Part shown: piece after piece, positions 52,155 through 61,400 of the stretch | How the letters are laid out: each line of letters starts with the position of its first letter | Position numbering within the stretch: the first letter of the stretch is position 1 | Assembly: GCF_014646115.1 (NCBI RefSeq) | Contig: NZ_BMMV01000010.1 | Coordinates: 186,001-250,000, forward strand | DNA from: Streptomyces camponoticapitis | GTDB lineage: Bacteria; Actinomycetota; Actinomycetes; Streptomycetales; Streptomycetaceae | Length of the DNA: 64,000 nt | Direction: 5' to 3' | Notes under the pieces: generated by a model | What the model saw: only the letters and a program-made list of their open reading frames with translations | Told to the model about the DNA's origin: nothing | Database searches by the model: none | Made by a program: the position numbers and the translations under genes

Positions 52155-52612
52155 CGCTCCCGCAGCCGCCGTACGACCCGGCCGAACCGCCCCCGGTCGA
52201 GCGCGCACGCCTCCCGCCGCATGCCCTTGTCGTGGATCCGCAGCACCCGGTCGAGGTCCACCCACGACTCACGGCCCTGCCGGTCCCACGGCCCGACCCC
52301 GATCGGCACCCACTCGTGGTCCCGGTCGTGCCGCTTGCTGGACAGCTGCACGGCGAGCAGGGTCCCGGCCGGTTCGCGGGCCACGACGAGGACCGGCCGG
52401 TCCTTGCCGCGCCCGTCGTTCTCCTCATAAGGCACCCAGGTCCAGACGATCTCGCCGGGATCCGGATCGCCGTCCTTGTCGGGCGCGTACGAGGTGCGTA
52501 CGGGCCCCACGTCGCGCGGATCGGCCTCGGTGGTGGCGGAGGGACCGCTCCTGCCGGGGAGTTGGGGCTCGGGGGAGTGGTCGGGGGCGCCGGAGTCGGT
52601 GAAGGGCTTCAT
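52139..52612 (-). CDS. PemK/MazF-like protein
   Basis: This 157-aa protein has a disordered N-terminal half (Pro/Ser/Asp-rich) and a MazF/PemK-type SH3-like barrel: PDPGEIVWTWVPYEENDGRGKDRPVLVV, LLAVQLSSKRHDRD and SWVDLDRVLRIHDKGMRR. MazF toxins cut RNA, and the family core (G-E-I-V-W, then K-x-R-P-V-L-V-V) is intact. No antitoxin gene overlaps or precedes it, which suggests a housekeeping or solo member. ATG 52612 has no strong ribosome site. Confidence 0.75.
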   Translation of the reverse strand: MKPFTDSGAPDHSPEPQLPGRSGPSATTEADPRDVGPVRTSYAPDKDGDPDPGEIVWTWVPYEENDGRGKDRPVLVVAREPAGTLLAVQLSSKRHDRDHEWVPIGVGPWDRQGRESWVDLDRVLRIHDKGMRREACALDRGRFGRVVRRLRERYGWR

Positions 52613-52715
52613 CCGACCGAAGGTAGAGCCTGCGCGCCCCCGGCCGGCGCCCGGGTCGGCCCGGTTCCGTGCCCGACTCTGTGGTCGCCCCCCATGCCGT
52701 CGCCGCCTCCTCCGC

Positions 52716-53424
52716 TCAGATCCATCCCTTCAGCGCGGCCATGAAGGCGTCCAAGTCGTCGCGGTGCGCCGTGTGCCCCGCGCCCTCGACCGTCCGGACC
52801 TCGAAGCCGCGCGACCGCAGCTCCACCGCGTCCTCGGGCGAGACCATCGGGCTCGGATCGGCGATCGTCACCAGCGAGGGCACCACCGGCCGTGCGGGCC
52901 GCAGATCCGCGCCGAACGCGGGCGCGATGCCGTACGCCGTTCGCTCGTCCCACACCGCGAGGCTCGCCAGCTCGATGTCCACGTCCACCTCCTCCCAGCG
53001 GGGATTGAGCGTGGTTATCTCCTCGCAGGGAAAGGGTCTTGGCCGCCGCCAGCCGCGCGGGTCCCGCGCTCTCGGTCTCACCCGCCCCCGGGCCCGGCAG
53101 ATGCCAGGCCGGATCGCAGTAGACCGCACGCCGCGGCGCGAGCCGTTCCACCGCGAGCGCGAGCGCCATGCCGCCCAGGGAGTGGCCGATCGCCACCTCC
53201 GCCCCGGCGGGCAGCGTCTCCACCAGATCGTCGGCGAAGTCCTCCGGCGCGTAAGCCCCTTGGCCACTGGCGCCGTGGCCGCGCAGATCGACGGCGACCA
53301 CGCGCAGTCCGCGCGTGGCCAGTTCGGGCCCCACCCGTCGCCACGTGCGGTGGTCGGCCATGATGCCGTGGATCAGGAGCGCGACGCGGTCGCCCTCGCC
53401 CCAGGTGTGGGTGTGCAGTCGCAA
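52716..53424 (-). pseudogene. Alpha/beta hydrolase with a +1 frameshift
   Basis: The first frame (TTG 53424, preceded by AAGGGATC) encodes an alpha/beta hydrolase N-terminus with HGIMADHRTW and nucleophile elbow GHSLGG. It then loses sense after AAAKTLSL. A neighbouring frame takes up the family C-terminus at CEEITTLNPRW and runs through VVPSLVTIADPSPMVSPEDAV and the catalytic His in GAGHTAHRDD to the stop at 52716. One extra base in the GGG/CCC run at 53028-53030 explains the break; removing it would give a normal 235-aa enzyme. It may be a true lesion or a sequencing error. The gene is divergent from the LacI-type regulator at 53539. Confidence 0.85.
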
Positions 53425-53538
53425 GACGATCCCTTTCGTACGTAGGAGCGCCCGAAAGCGCCTTCTCCATGGGGTGATCGAACGGGACCCCGGGCGGCGG
53501 ATCCCGCCGAAGACCCGTCTGGAAGGATGCGGGGGGCG

Positions 53539-54657
53539 ATGAGCCAGTTACCTGAACAGCCCTCCCCGCAGCCGTCCCCAAGACCCTCCGCGAGGACTTC
53601 CCCGCCCTCTCCGCGGCCCCCCGAAACGCGTGCCGAACGCCTCGTGGGCCGCCCCGCCGAGCGTCCCGTCCCCACCAGCGCCGACGTCGCCCGGCTGGCC
53701 GGAGTCTCAAGGGCCACCGTCTCGTACGTCCTCAACAACACCTCCGCCGTACGGATCAGCGAGCCCACCCGCCGCAAGGTCCGCGAGGCCGCCGAAGAAC
53801 TCGCGTACATCCCCCACGCCGCCGCGCGCAGCCTGCGCGCGGGACACACGAGGATTGTCCTGCTTCCCACCGCACACGTCCCCATCGGCCCCCTGCACAG
53901 CCGCTTCCTCAACGAACTCCAGTGGGCGCTGCGGCGGTTGGACTACACCGTCGTCCAGTACGGCAGCCTCGGCCTCGACGGCGACGAGGCCGCCCGCGCC
54001 TGGGCCGAACTGCGCCCGGTCGCCGTCGTCTCCCTCGGCGAGATCGCCCTCACCCCGCACGGGGTCGAGATACTCAAGCGCTCAGGCGCGAAGGCCGTCA
54101 TCACCCTCGGACCGCGGCGCGTCGAGGGCGCTCACGCCCTCGTCATGGACCAGCGAGAGATCGGCAACTGTGCCGTGGACCATCTGCTGGAGCGTGGACG
54201 CCGCCGGATCGGCGTCGTGATGCCCGAGGAACCGGGCCTGGAGCTCTTCTCGGAGCCCCGGCTCGCCGGTGCGCGGGCGGCCGCCGCGTCGTCCACCGGC
54301 GCCCGTGTGGAGCCGGTGCCACTGTCGTACACGGAGGAGTCGGCCGGCGCGCTCGCCGCCCGCTGGGGCGGCCTGGACCTCGACGCCGTGTACGCCTACA
54401 ACGACGAATACGCGATGCTCCTGATGAGGGCCCTCCAGGACGCGGGTGTCGACATCCCCGGCGACGTGGCGGTGCTCGGCGCCGACAATCTGCTGCTCGG
54501 CAAGCTGCTCCGGCCCAGGCTCTCGACCGTACGGATCGACCTCGTCACCGGGCAGCGGCTGGCGGCCCTGGTCGACCGGGTGGTGCGCGATCCCGGCGGT
54601 GAACCGGAGCGTCACGATCTGATGGGGGCGCTGGCCGTGCGGCGCGAGTCGAGCTGA
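53539..54657 (+). CDS. LacI-family transcriptional regulator
   Basis: This 372-aa repressor has a Pro/Ser/Arg-rich first 45 residues, then the LacI helix-turn-helix (SADVARLAGVSRATVSYVLNN) and an effector domain (HTRIVLLPTAHVPIGPLHS, MDQREIGNCAVDHLL, YAYNDEYAMLLMRAL, VAVLGADNLLLG). The effector half lacks several typical sugar-contact positions, so its ligand is open. ATG 53539 follows GGGGGGCG; an ATG at 53527 is possible. Divergence from the alpha/beta hydrolase gene across about 115 bases makes that gene a candidate target. Confidence 0.88.
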   Translation: MSQLPEQPSPQPSPRPSARTSPPSPRPPETRAERLVGRPAERPVPTSADVARLAGVSRATVSYVLNNTSAVRISEPTRRKVREAAEELAYIPHAAARSLRAGHTRIVLLPTAHVPIGPLHSRFLNELQWALRRLDYTVVQYGSLGLDGDEAARAWAELRPVAVVSLGEIALTPHGVEILKRSGAKAVITLGPRRVEGAHALVMDQREIGNCAVDHLLERGRRRIGVVMPEEPGLELFSEPRLAGARAAAASSTGARVEPVPLSYTEESAGALAARWGGLDLDAVYAYNDEYAMLLMRALQDAGVDIPGDVAVLGADNLLLGKLLRPRLSTVRIDLVTGQRLAALVDRVVRDPGGEPERHDLMGALAVRRESS

Positions 54658-54773
54658 GGCAGGCCTCCTGAGGAGGCGATGCCCGGCGGACCGGACCCGC
54701 CGGACCGGCGGACCGGACCCGGCGAGCCGGATCCGGTCACCCCGCCGGACATGCGGGCCGCCCTCCCGTTGTC

Positions 54774-54779
54774 TAGCGT
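54774..54779 (+). promoter_or_regulatory. Candidate -10 box of a leaderless gene
   Basis: TAGCGT seven bases before ATG 54787, within TCTAGCGT, the same octamer and spacing seen before sdhC. No ribosome site follows and no clear -35 box was seen. Confidence 0.35.
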
Positions 54780-54786
54780 CACCAGC

Positions 54787-55098
54787 ATGAGCACTGCCTG
54801 GCACTCCTACCCGCGGCGTTTCGAGATCCTGCTGGTACCGGAGCACACCGCCGGCGGCGACGGTCCGCCGGACGCGGCGACCGCGCTGCGCTCCGCCGTG
54901 GTCGAGACGACCGGAGAGACCGGCGAGTCCGGCTATCCGCGCTACGAGGGCGGCGGCATGGTCGCGGACATCGACCCGGAGACCCGCACCGTCGAAGGTC
55001 TGCTGATCGACGGCTACGAGGTCGACTACGGCCTGACGGCACGCGTCGTCGACACCCCAGACACGACCTGGGGTGCCGCGGAGCCCCGGACGAGCTGA
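54787..55098 (+). CDS. Small hypothetical protein, 103 aa
   Basis: The family is not recognised. It is a soluble acidic protein beginning WHSYPRRFEILLVPEHTAGG and containing GYPRYEGGGMVADIDPETRTVEGLLIDGYEVDYGLTARVVDT-like beta-rich sequence, with no signal peptide. There is good third-position G/C bias. It lacks a ribosome site, and a TAGCGT box lies seven bases upstream, so it may be expressed from a leaderless mRNA. A hairpin follows directly. Confidence 0.65.
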   Translation: MSTAWHSYPRRFEILLVPEHTAGGDGPPDAATALRSAVVETTGETGESGYPRYEGGGMVADIDPETRTVEGLLIDGYEVDYGLTARVVDTPDTTWGAAEPRTS

Positions 55099-55100
55099 CC

Positions 55101-55118
55101 GGCCCGGGCGCCCGGGCC
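55101..55118 (+). terminator. Hairpin terminator after the 103-aa gene
   Basis: The 18-base perfect palindrome GGCCCGGGCGCCCGGGCC three bases after the stop is followed by a pyrimidine run (CCTTCTCTCCCC). Confidence 0.55.
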
Positions 55119-55207
55119 CCTTCTCTCCCCCTCGGCCCGCGTGTACCTCCCATGAAAGAGTGCGTCAGTGAACAGCTGACTCACGCCGACTCAAGGGGAG
55201 AGAGCCG

Positions 55208-56410
55208 ATGAGCGATCCGATGACCATCCGTGACGTCTACGTCGTCGACGCCGTCCGCACACCGATCGGCAAGTTCGGCGGCGCGCTCTCCTCGGTACGA
55301 CCGGACGATCTCGCCGCCCATGTCGTGCGCGCGCTCGTGGACCGTACGCCGGAACTCGACCCGGCCAGGATCGACGATGTCGTGCTCGGCGCGGCGAACG
55401 GGGCCGGCGAGGACAACCGCGACGTGGCGCGCATGGCCGCCCTGCTCGCCGGGCTGCCCGTCTCCGTCCCGGGCGTCACCGTCAACCGGCTCTGCGGCTC
55501 GGGGCTCGAAGCGGTCATCCAGGCGGCGCGCGCGATCGCGCTCGGCGACGCGTCGGTCGTCGTGGCGGGCGGCGTCGAGTCCATGTCCCGCGCACCCTGG
55601 GTGCTCCAGAAGCCCGAGCGGGCCTTTCCCGCCGGCCATCAGCAGATGTACTCCACGACGCTGGGCTGGCGCATGACCAACCCCGGGATGCCCGCCGAGT
55701 GGACGGTGCCGCTCGGCGAGGGCGCCGAGCAGATCGCCGACAAGCACGCCATCACCCGGGACGCGCAGGACGCGTTCGCGCTGGAGAGCCACCGCAAGGC
55801 CGCGCGGGCCTGGAGCGAGGGTCTGTACGACGCGGAGGTCGTGCCGTACGCGGGAGTGGAGCTCGTACGCGACGAGTGCATCCGCGACAGCACATCGATC
55901 GAAGCACTGGGCAAGCTCCGGCCCAGCTTCCGTAAGGAGGGTGCGGGGACGGTCACGGCGGGGAACGCCTCACCTCTGAACGACGGCGCCGCCGCCCTGC
56001 TCCTGGTGGACGAGGCGGGCCTGCGGGCCACCGGGCGTGAACCGCTCGCCCGGATCAGCACCTCCGCCGTCACCGGCATCGAACCGCAGCTCTTCGGCCT
56101 CGGCCCGGTCGAGGCGGTACGCCGCGCGCTGGCAAAGGCGGGCCGCGACTTCGCCGACCTCACCACGTTCGAACTCAACGAGGCGTTCGCCGCCCAGTCG
56201 CTGGGCTGCCTCGCCGAATGGCCCGAGCTCGACCCCGCTGTCGTGAACCCGCGCGGCGGCGCGATCGCCATCGGCCACCCGTTGGGTGCCTCCGGCGCGC
56301 GCCTCGCGGGGTCCGTCGCCCATCAGCTCGCGGCGGCGGGCTCGGGAACCGGTCTCGCCGCGCTCTGTATCGGTGTGGGCCAGGGACTGGCCCTCGTACT
56401 GGAACGCTGA
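55208..56410 (+). CDS. Acetyl-CoA acyltransferase / 3-oxoadipyl-CoA thiolase-like
   Basis: This 400-aa thiolase catalyses CoA-dependent cleavage of 3-oxoacyl-CoA. The nucleophile Cys is in NRLCGSGLEAV, the His in GGAIAIGHPLGASGAR and the second Cys in LCIGVGQG. The N-terminus DAVRTPIGKFGGALSSVRPDDLAAHV resembles PcaF/PaaJ 3-oxoadipyl-CoA thiolases of aromatic breakdown, but no other aromatic pathway genes are nearby. AAGGGGAGAG precedes ATG 55208. It is convergent with the thioredoxin gene with ten bases between. Confidence 0.9.
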   Translation: MSDPMTIRDVYVVDAVRTPIGKFGGALSSVRPDDLAAHVVRALVDRTPELDPARIDDVVLGAANGAGEDNRDVARMAALLAGLPVSVPGVTVNRLCGSGLEAVIQAARAIALGDASVVVAGGVESMSRAPWVLQKPERAFPAGHQQMYSTTLGWRMTNPGMPAEWTVPLGEGAEQIADKHAITRDAQDAFALESHRKAARAWSEGLYDAEVVPYAGVELVRDECIRDSTSIEALGKLRPSFRKEGAGTVTAGNASPLNDGAAALLLVDEAGLRATGREPLARISTSAVTGIEPQLFGLGPVEAVRRALAKAGRDFADLTTFELNEAFAAQSLGCLAEWPELDPAVVNPRGGAIAIGHPLGASGARLAGSVAHQLAAAGSGTGLAALCIGVGQGLALVLER

Positions 56411-56420
56411 CGCGCGGTCC

Positions 56421-56831
56421 TTACGCGCCGGCCGTCCCGTCGCCCGGTGCCTGGCCCGTCGCCTTCGCGGCGGCCTCGGCCTCGGCGACCGACTTGCGGA
56501 CCTCGTCCATGTCGAGCGCGCGTGCCTGTCCGATCACGTCCTCCAGGGCCGTCTCGGGCAGCGCACCGGGCTGGGCGAAGACCGCGACGTTGTCCCTGAC
56601 GATCATCAGCGTCGGGATCGAGCGGATCTCGAACGCCGCGGCCAGCTCCTGCTGCGCCTCCGTGTCGACCTTGGCGAAGACCAGGTCGTCGTGGCGCTCG
56701 GACGCCTGCTCGTACACCGGGGCGAACTGACGGCAGGGACCGCACCAGGAAGCCCAGAAGTCGATCAGAATGAAGTCGTTCTCCGACACCGTCCGGTCGA
56801 AGTTCTCCTTGGTGAGTTCCACAGTGGCCAT
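56421..56831 (-). CDS. trxA: Thioredoxin
   Basis: This 136-aa cytoplasmic disulfide reductase has the active site WCGPC (C30, C33), preceded by FILIDFWASWC and followed by the conserved cis-Pro in IRSIPTLMIV. The C-terminus is about 25 residues longer than classical thioredoxin, charged and Ala-rich. ATG 56831 has GAAGAGG upstream. A promoter matching the sigma-R consensus exactly (GGAAT-N18-GTT) lies about 45 bases upstream, so induction by thiol stress is likely. It is divergent from the flavoprotein disulfide reductase gene. Confidence 0.95.
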   Translation of the reverse strand: MATVELTKENFDRTVSENDFILIDFWASWCGPCRQFAPVYEQASERHDDLVFAKVDTEAQQELAAAFEIRSIPTLMIVRDNVAVFAQPGALPETALEDVIGQARALDMDEVRKSVAEAEAAAKATGQAPGDGTAGA

Positions 56832-56876
56832 GCCAGATACCTCTTCCTGTTCTCTCCGAATGAAGCCGCCTCCGAC

Positions 56877-56902
56877 AACGGTGCGTACCACAGCCGTATT
56901 CC
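56877..56902 (-). promoter_or_regulatory. Sigma-R-type promoter of the thioredoxin gene
   Basis: On the minus strand GGAAT (56902-56898), exactly 18 bases, then GTT (56879-56877). This is the known Streptomyces SigR consensus for disulfide-stress genes, and thioredoxin genes are classical members of that regulon. Confidence 0.75.
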
Positions 56903-56959
56903 TGGCCCATTCCCGAAGATCGTGTGGCCATGCGGCAGGCGCCGCATCAGACTGTTCCC

Positions 56960-58390
56960 ATGACGGAAGCTACTGAATATGACGTTGTCGTGCTGGGCGC
57001 GGGACCGGTCGGGGAGAACGTCGCCGACCGTGTCAGGGCGGCCGGGCTGAGCGCGGCGATCGTCGAGCGGGAACTGGTCGGCGGCGAGTGCTCCTACTGG
57101 GCGTGCATGCCGAGCAAGGCCCTGCTGCGACCGGTGATCGCCCGCGCGGAAGCACGCAGCGTCCCGGGACTGAGCCAGTCGGCTCAGGGCCCGCTCGACG
57201 TACCGGCCGTCTTCGCGCGCCGCGACTACTTCACCTCGAACTGGAAGGACGACGGCCAGGTCGCCTGGATCGACTCGATCGGCGCCACCCTCTACCGAGG
57301 CCATGGCCGGCTCGACGGCAAGAAGAGGGTGACCGTCACCGACGCGGAGGGCGGCGAGCATGTCCTCACCGCCCGCCACGCGGTCGCCGTCTGCACCGGC
57401 ACCACAGCCCTGGTCCCCGACCTGCCTGGCCTGGCGGACGCCAATCCCTGGACGAGCCGGGACGCGACCAGCTCGTCGACCGTGCCCGGCCGGCTCGTGG
57501 TCGTGGGCGGAGGAGTGGTCGGAGTCGAGATGGCCACGGCCTACCAAGGATTCGGCTCGTCCGTCACGATGCTCGTACGGGGCGACGGTCTGCTGCCGCG
57601 TATGGAGCCCTTCGTGGGCGAACTCGTCGCCGATTCCCTGACGGAAGCGGGCGCCTCCGTACGTAAGGGCGTCTCCGTCGCCTCGGTCGAGCGCGACGGC
57701 GGCACCGGACCGGTCACGGTCGTCCTCGACAACGGCGAGCGGATCGAGGCGGACGAGATCCTCTGCGCGACCGGCCGGTCACCGCACACCCAGGACATCG
57801 GCCTGGACTCCATCGGCCTGAAGCCGGGCTCCTGGCTGCCCGTGGACGACAGCTGCCGGGTGGAGGGCAGCGACTGGCTCTACGCGGTCGGCGACGTCAA
57901 CCACCGCGCACTCCTCACCCACCAGGGCAAGTACCAGGCCCGCATCGCGGGTGCCGCGATCGGCGCCAGGGCGCGGAAGGTGCCCCTGCTGGAGACCGAC
58001 CGCTGGGGCGCCCACGCGGCGACGGCCGACCACGACGCGATCCCGCAGGTGGTCTTCACCGACCCGGAGGTCGCCGCGGTCGGTCTCACCCTCAAGGAGG
58101 CCGAGGCAGCGGGCCACCGGGTCCGCGCGGTCGACTACGCCATGGAGAACGTCTCGGGCGCGGGCCTGTACGCGGACGGCTACCGGGGCCGCGCCCGGAT
58201 GATCGTGGACCTGGACAGCGAGACCCTGCGGGGCGTGACGTTCGTGGGTCCGGGCGTCGGCGAGATGCTCCACTCGGCGACGATCGCGGTCGCCGGCGAG
58301 GTCCCGATCAACCGCCTGTGGCACGCGGTCCCGTCCTACCCCACGATCAGTGAGATCTGGCTGCGACTGCTGGAGACGTACCGGGGCTGA
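56960..58390 (+). CDS. Flavoprotein disulfide reductase (dihydrolipoamide dehydrogenase-like)
   Basis: This is a 476-aa FAD/NAD(P) pyridine-nucleotide disulfide oxidoreductase. FAD site: VVVLGAGPVGENVADRV. The redox-active pair is C-x4-C in GGECSYWACMPSKALL, different from the usual CLNVGC. NAD(P) site: VVGGGVVGVEMATAYQ; second FAD motif: WLYAVGDVN. The dimerisation end reads WHAVPSYPTISEIW, lacking the standard HAHPT, so the C-terminal His-Glu catalytic pair may be altered. Substrate unclear (mercuric, lipoamide or mycothione type). It is divergent from thioredoxin, which fits thiol metabolism. Confidence 0.88.
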   Translation: MTEATEYDVVVLGAGPVGENVADRVRAAGLSAAIVERELVGGECSYWACMPSKALLRPVIARAEARSVPGLSQSAQGPLDVPAVFARRDYFTSNWKDDGQVAWIDSIGATLYRGHGRLDGKKRVTVTDAEGGEHVLTARHAVAVCTGTTALVPDLPGLADANPWTSRDATSSSTVPGRLVVVGGGVVGVEMATAYQGFGSSVTMLVRGDGLLPRMEPFVGELVADSLTEAGASVRKGVSVASVERDGGTGPVTVVLDNGERIEADEILCATGRSPHTQDIGLDSIGLKPGSWLPVDDSCRVEGSDWLYAVGDVNHRALLTHQGKYQARIAGAAIGARARKVPLLETDRWGAHAATADHDAIPQVVFTDPEVAAVGLTLKEAEAAGHRVRAVDYAMENVSGAGLYADGYRGRARMIVDLDSETLRGVTFVGPGVGEMLHSATIAVAGEVPINRLWHAVPSYPTISEIWLRLLETYRG

Positions 58391-58425
58391 GGCGGTCCCG
58401 CGTGCCGCCCGCCCCAGCCCCCGGC

Positions 58426-61400
58426 TCACTCCGTCCGGATGTGCACCTCCAGCGCCGCGTCCCGCACGTCCGCCGACGGGTGGGTGCGCAGCGCGTGCAG
58501 GGCCCCGCGCCAGTCGTCGGGCCAGCCGAGGCGGGGGCCTCTGGCGGACACCAGGGCGACGGCCAGGAGGCCGGTGGCCGGATCGTCGGTGGCGGTCAGA
58601 CGAGTGGCCGCCGCCAGGACCGTCGCGGGGTTCGACAGCGGGCCGACGCGGTCGAACCGACCGCGCATACGCTCCGCCGTCGACACCGCCAGAGCGGGCC
58701 GGCCGGCCGCGTTGGCCGCCAAGTCCCGCAAGGCAGCGGTGAGTTCGGGCAGGTCGGCGTCGATGTCGACGAGGGCGCAGAGCAGCCCCGCGCGGGCCCC
58801 GGCCAGAGACGGCTCGGCGGCGAGCTGTGCTGCCACGGCCTCCAGCACCGGGCGGGTCTCGGGGGTCGGCCTGCCGGGCAGCGCACCCACAAGCGAGCGC
58901 ACCCGGCGGCGGCAGGGCAGATCCCGGTCCGGCGCCGTGCCGGGCTCGCCGGCCGCGATCGCCGGGAGCAGCGCCGCCAGCGTGTCGTGGAACAGGCTTC
59001 CCGGCGCCGCGCCGCCGACGGGGTGCGGCAGGCCCGAGACTGCCAGGTTGCCGATCGTCGCGACGGCCCGCCGCCAGACGGCGCGTGTCCCCTCTCCCTC
59101 GCGGAGGTCGGTCACCCGCTCGGACAGCCCCTCGACCGCCTCGGGGGCGTACCGCACCCACTGGGGGAGCACCCCCAGTCCGGCGGTCGCCACCTCGGGG
59201 TCCGGTGCCCGGCACACCTCGCCCACCAGGCGGGCGTAACGGGGCCGGTGGATCTCCGGCAAGGACCAGACCGAAGTCCGTACGACCGCCTGAAGGACCT
59301 GGGGCGCCCCTTCCGTGGCCGCGGTGAGGACCGACCACGTCTCCTCCTCGGAAAGCAGGCCGGTCGAGAACGCCACGACGGCGGCCCGTACATCGGGGTG
59401 CGGGGACGGCGCGTGGAAGGCCGCCGAGAGGAGTGCCGCCGCGCGGGGGAGCGGCAGGAGGGTGGCCGCGAGCCGTACCGCCTCCTTCCGGCTCGTCACC
59501 TTCACGCCGTCCTCGGCGGTGAGCAACGCTCCCAGGTGCTCGGAGAGTTGGGACGGCGCGACGAATCGCGCGGCCCGGGACGCGGCGTACACGGCCACCC
59601 GGGCGCGCTCGCCACCGGCGTGGGCGAGCAGCACGGGAAGCGCCTCCCGCGGATCGTCCGCCCACACCAGGGCGGCGAGGGCGGCCTCGGCAAGCACCAC
59701 GTCCGGGGAGTCGGCGTACCGCAGGGCGAGTGCGCGCCCGTGCTCCGGGACCGCCGCGGCGGCCCGGATCGCGGCGGCGCGACTGTGGAGCGGCTGCGAC
59801 TCGTCACCCGCCGCCGCCGCGGCCATGGCGCACGCCGCGGCCTGCTGGCGCGGCAACCAGCGCCCCGCGCCGCGGAGTTCGGGCAGCGGCCGGCGCGCGC
59901 CGCGCCGGAGGAAGCGGCCGTACGGCGGCGGCCCGCCGAGCAGCACGTCCAGCAGATCCGTCCGACGCCTCGTCAGAACCCTCTCGACCGGGGCGAGTAC
60001 CGCCGCCGACGGCTCAAGCTCCAGAACCCTGGCCACCCGTTCGTCGCGGGTCGACGGCGGCGCGAGCCAGTGACTCGCCGCCGTCTCGAACGCGTTGTCG
60101 TCGCCGTACTTCAGGGGCTCTTCGAGCAGCCCCTGGAGGACGGGCATCCGGTGCGCGCGCGTGCCGAGCGAGCTGGTCAGCGTGAACAGCAGCCGGTAGT
60201 CGGCCTTGTCCATCGCCGCGTCCAGCCACGGACGCAGCGCGTCGAGCACCTGGTGCTCCTGGCCGCGCCGCAGGGTCCGGTCGAGCGGACCGAGGCGGCC
60301 CACGCCGACATGGGCGGCGATGCGTTCCAGCGCCCCCAACGACCAGACGACCAGGGCCTGTTCACCGCGCCCCGCGTTCTCGCGCAACAGCTCGACCGCC
60401 AGAGACCGCAGGGCCTCCCGGGTGCCGCAGGAGATGTCCCGCGCCTCCAGGGCGTCCAGCAGGACGCGGTCCAGCGTCCGCGTGTCCTCGGCCGTGAACA
60501 GATCGGGGGGCACATCCGACAGCGCGTTCAGGGCGGCGCAGCGCACGGGATCCTGCTCGTTGCGCAGCCGCGGCAAGTCGTTCAGCGTCTCGTGCACGGC
60601 CGCGCGGTCGCGGGAGCGGGCGGCGTTGGCGATCAGCAGCGGCCAGGCGCTCGCCCGGTCGGCCGCGTCCGGGCGACGGGTTCCCGCGAGCAGTTCGGGC
60701 CGTGCCTCGGAGACCGGGCCGTACGCGACCAGCTCCAGGATCTCGTACCAGGACCCTCCGGTCTCGCGGCGGCGGGCCGCCCACCGCCGGGCCTCCGCCC
60801 AGCGGCGCTCCCGGGGCAGCAGGGCGAGGACCGGCAGGACGAGGTCGGTGCCCACCTCGATACCCGCGGTCGCCAGGTCGAAGAACTCGCTCCGGCGGTG
60901 GGGCGGCAGCGCCTTGAGCAACTTGGCGAAGAATCGGGGGTATTGGTCCGCCCAGTAGTGTCCGAGAGCGGGCAGCGAGGGAGGGTCGGCGTGGACGATC
61001 CGCCGCAGGACGGACGCCGACGGGAACGGCGTGTACGACCGTCCGCCCCGGTCCCTCGGGATCAGCAGCCGTACGACGCGGTCCGCGTCGACGGCCACCA
61101 ACTGGTTCAGCCGCTCGGCCGGCGCCGCCGGAAGGGTGTCGGGACCGTGCCGCTCCAGCATCGACAGCACCCGCTCCGCGCGGGTGGCGAGGGCTGCGGC
61201 CACACCCTCGGCGCAGCGGTGCCAGACGGCGTCGCGCTCGGAGCGCGGGCGGTCCGCGAGTTCCCGTTCCACGTGGTCGAGCACCTGGTCGGGGAAGTTG
61301 ATCCCGAGCCTGGTCCAGGACTCGACGGCGTAGGAGAGTCCGGGCAGCGCCGCCGCCACGAACTCCGCGGAACAGACGGGCAGCAGCTTGGCCGCCGCGT

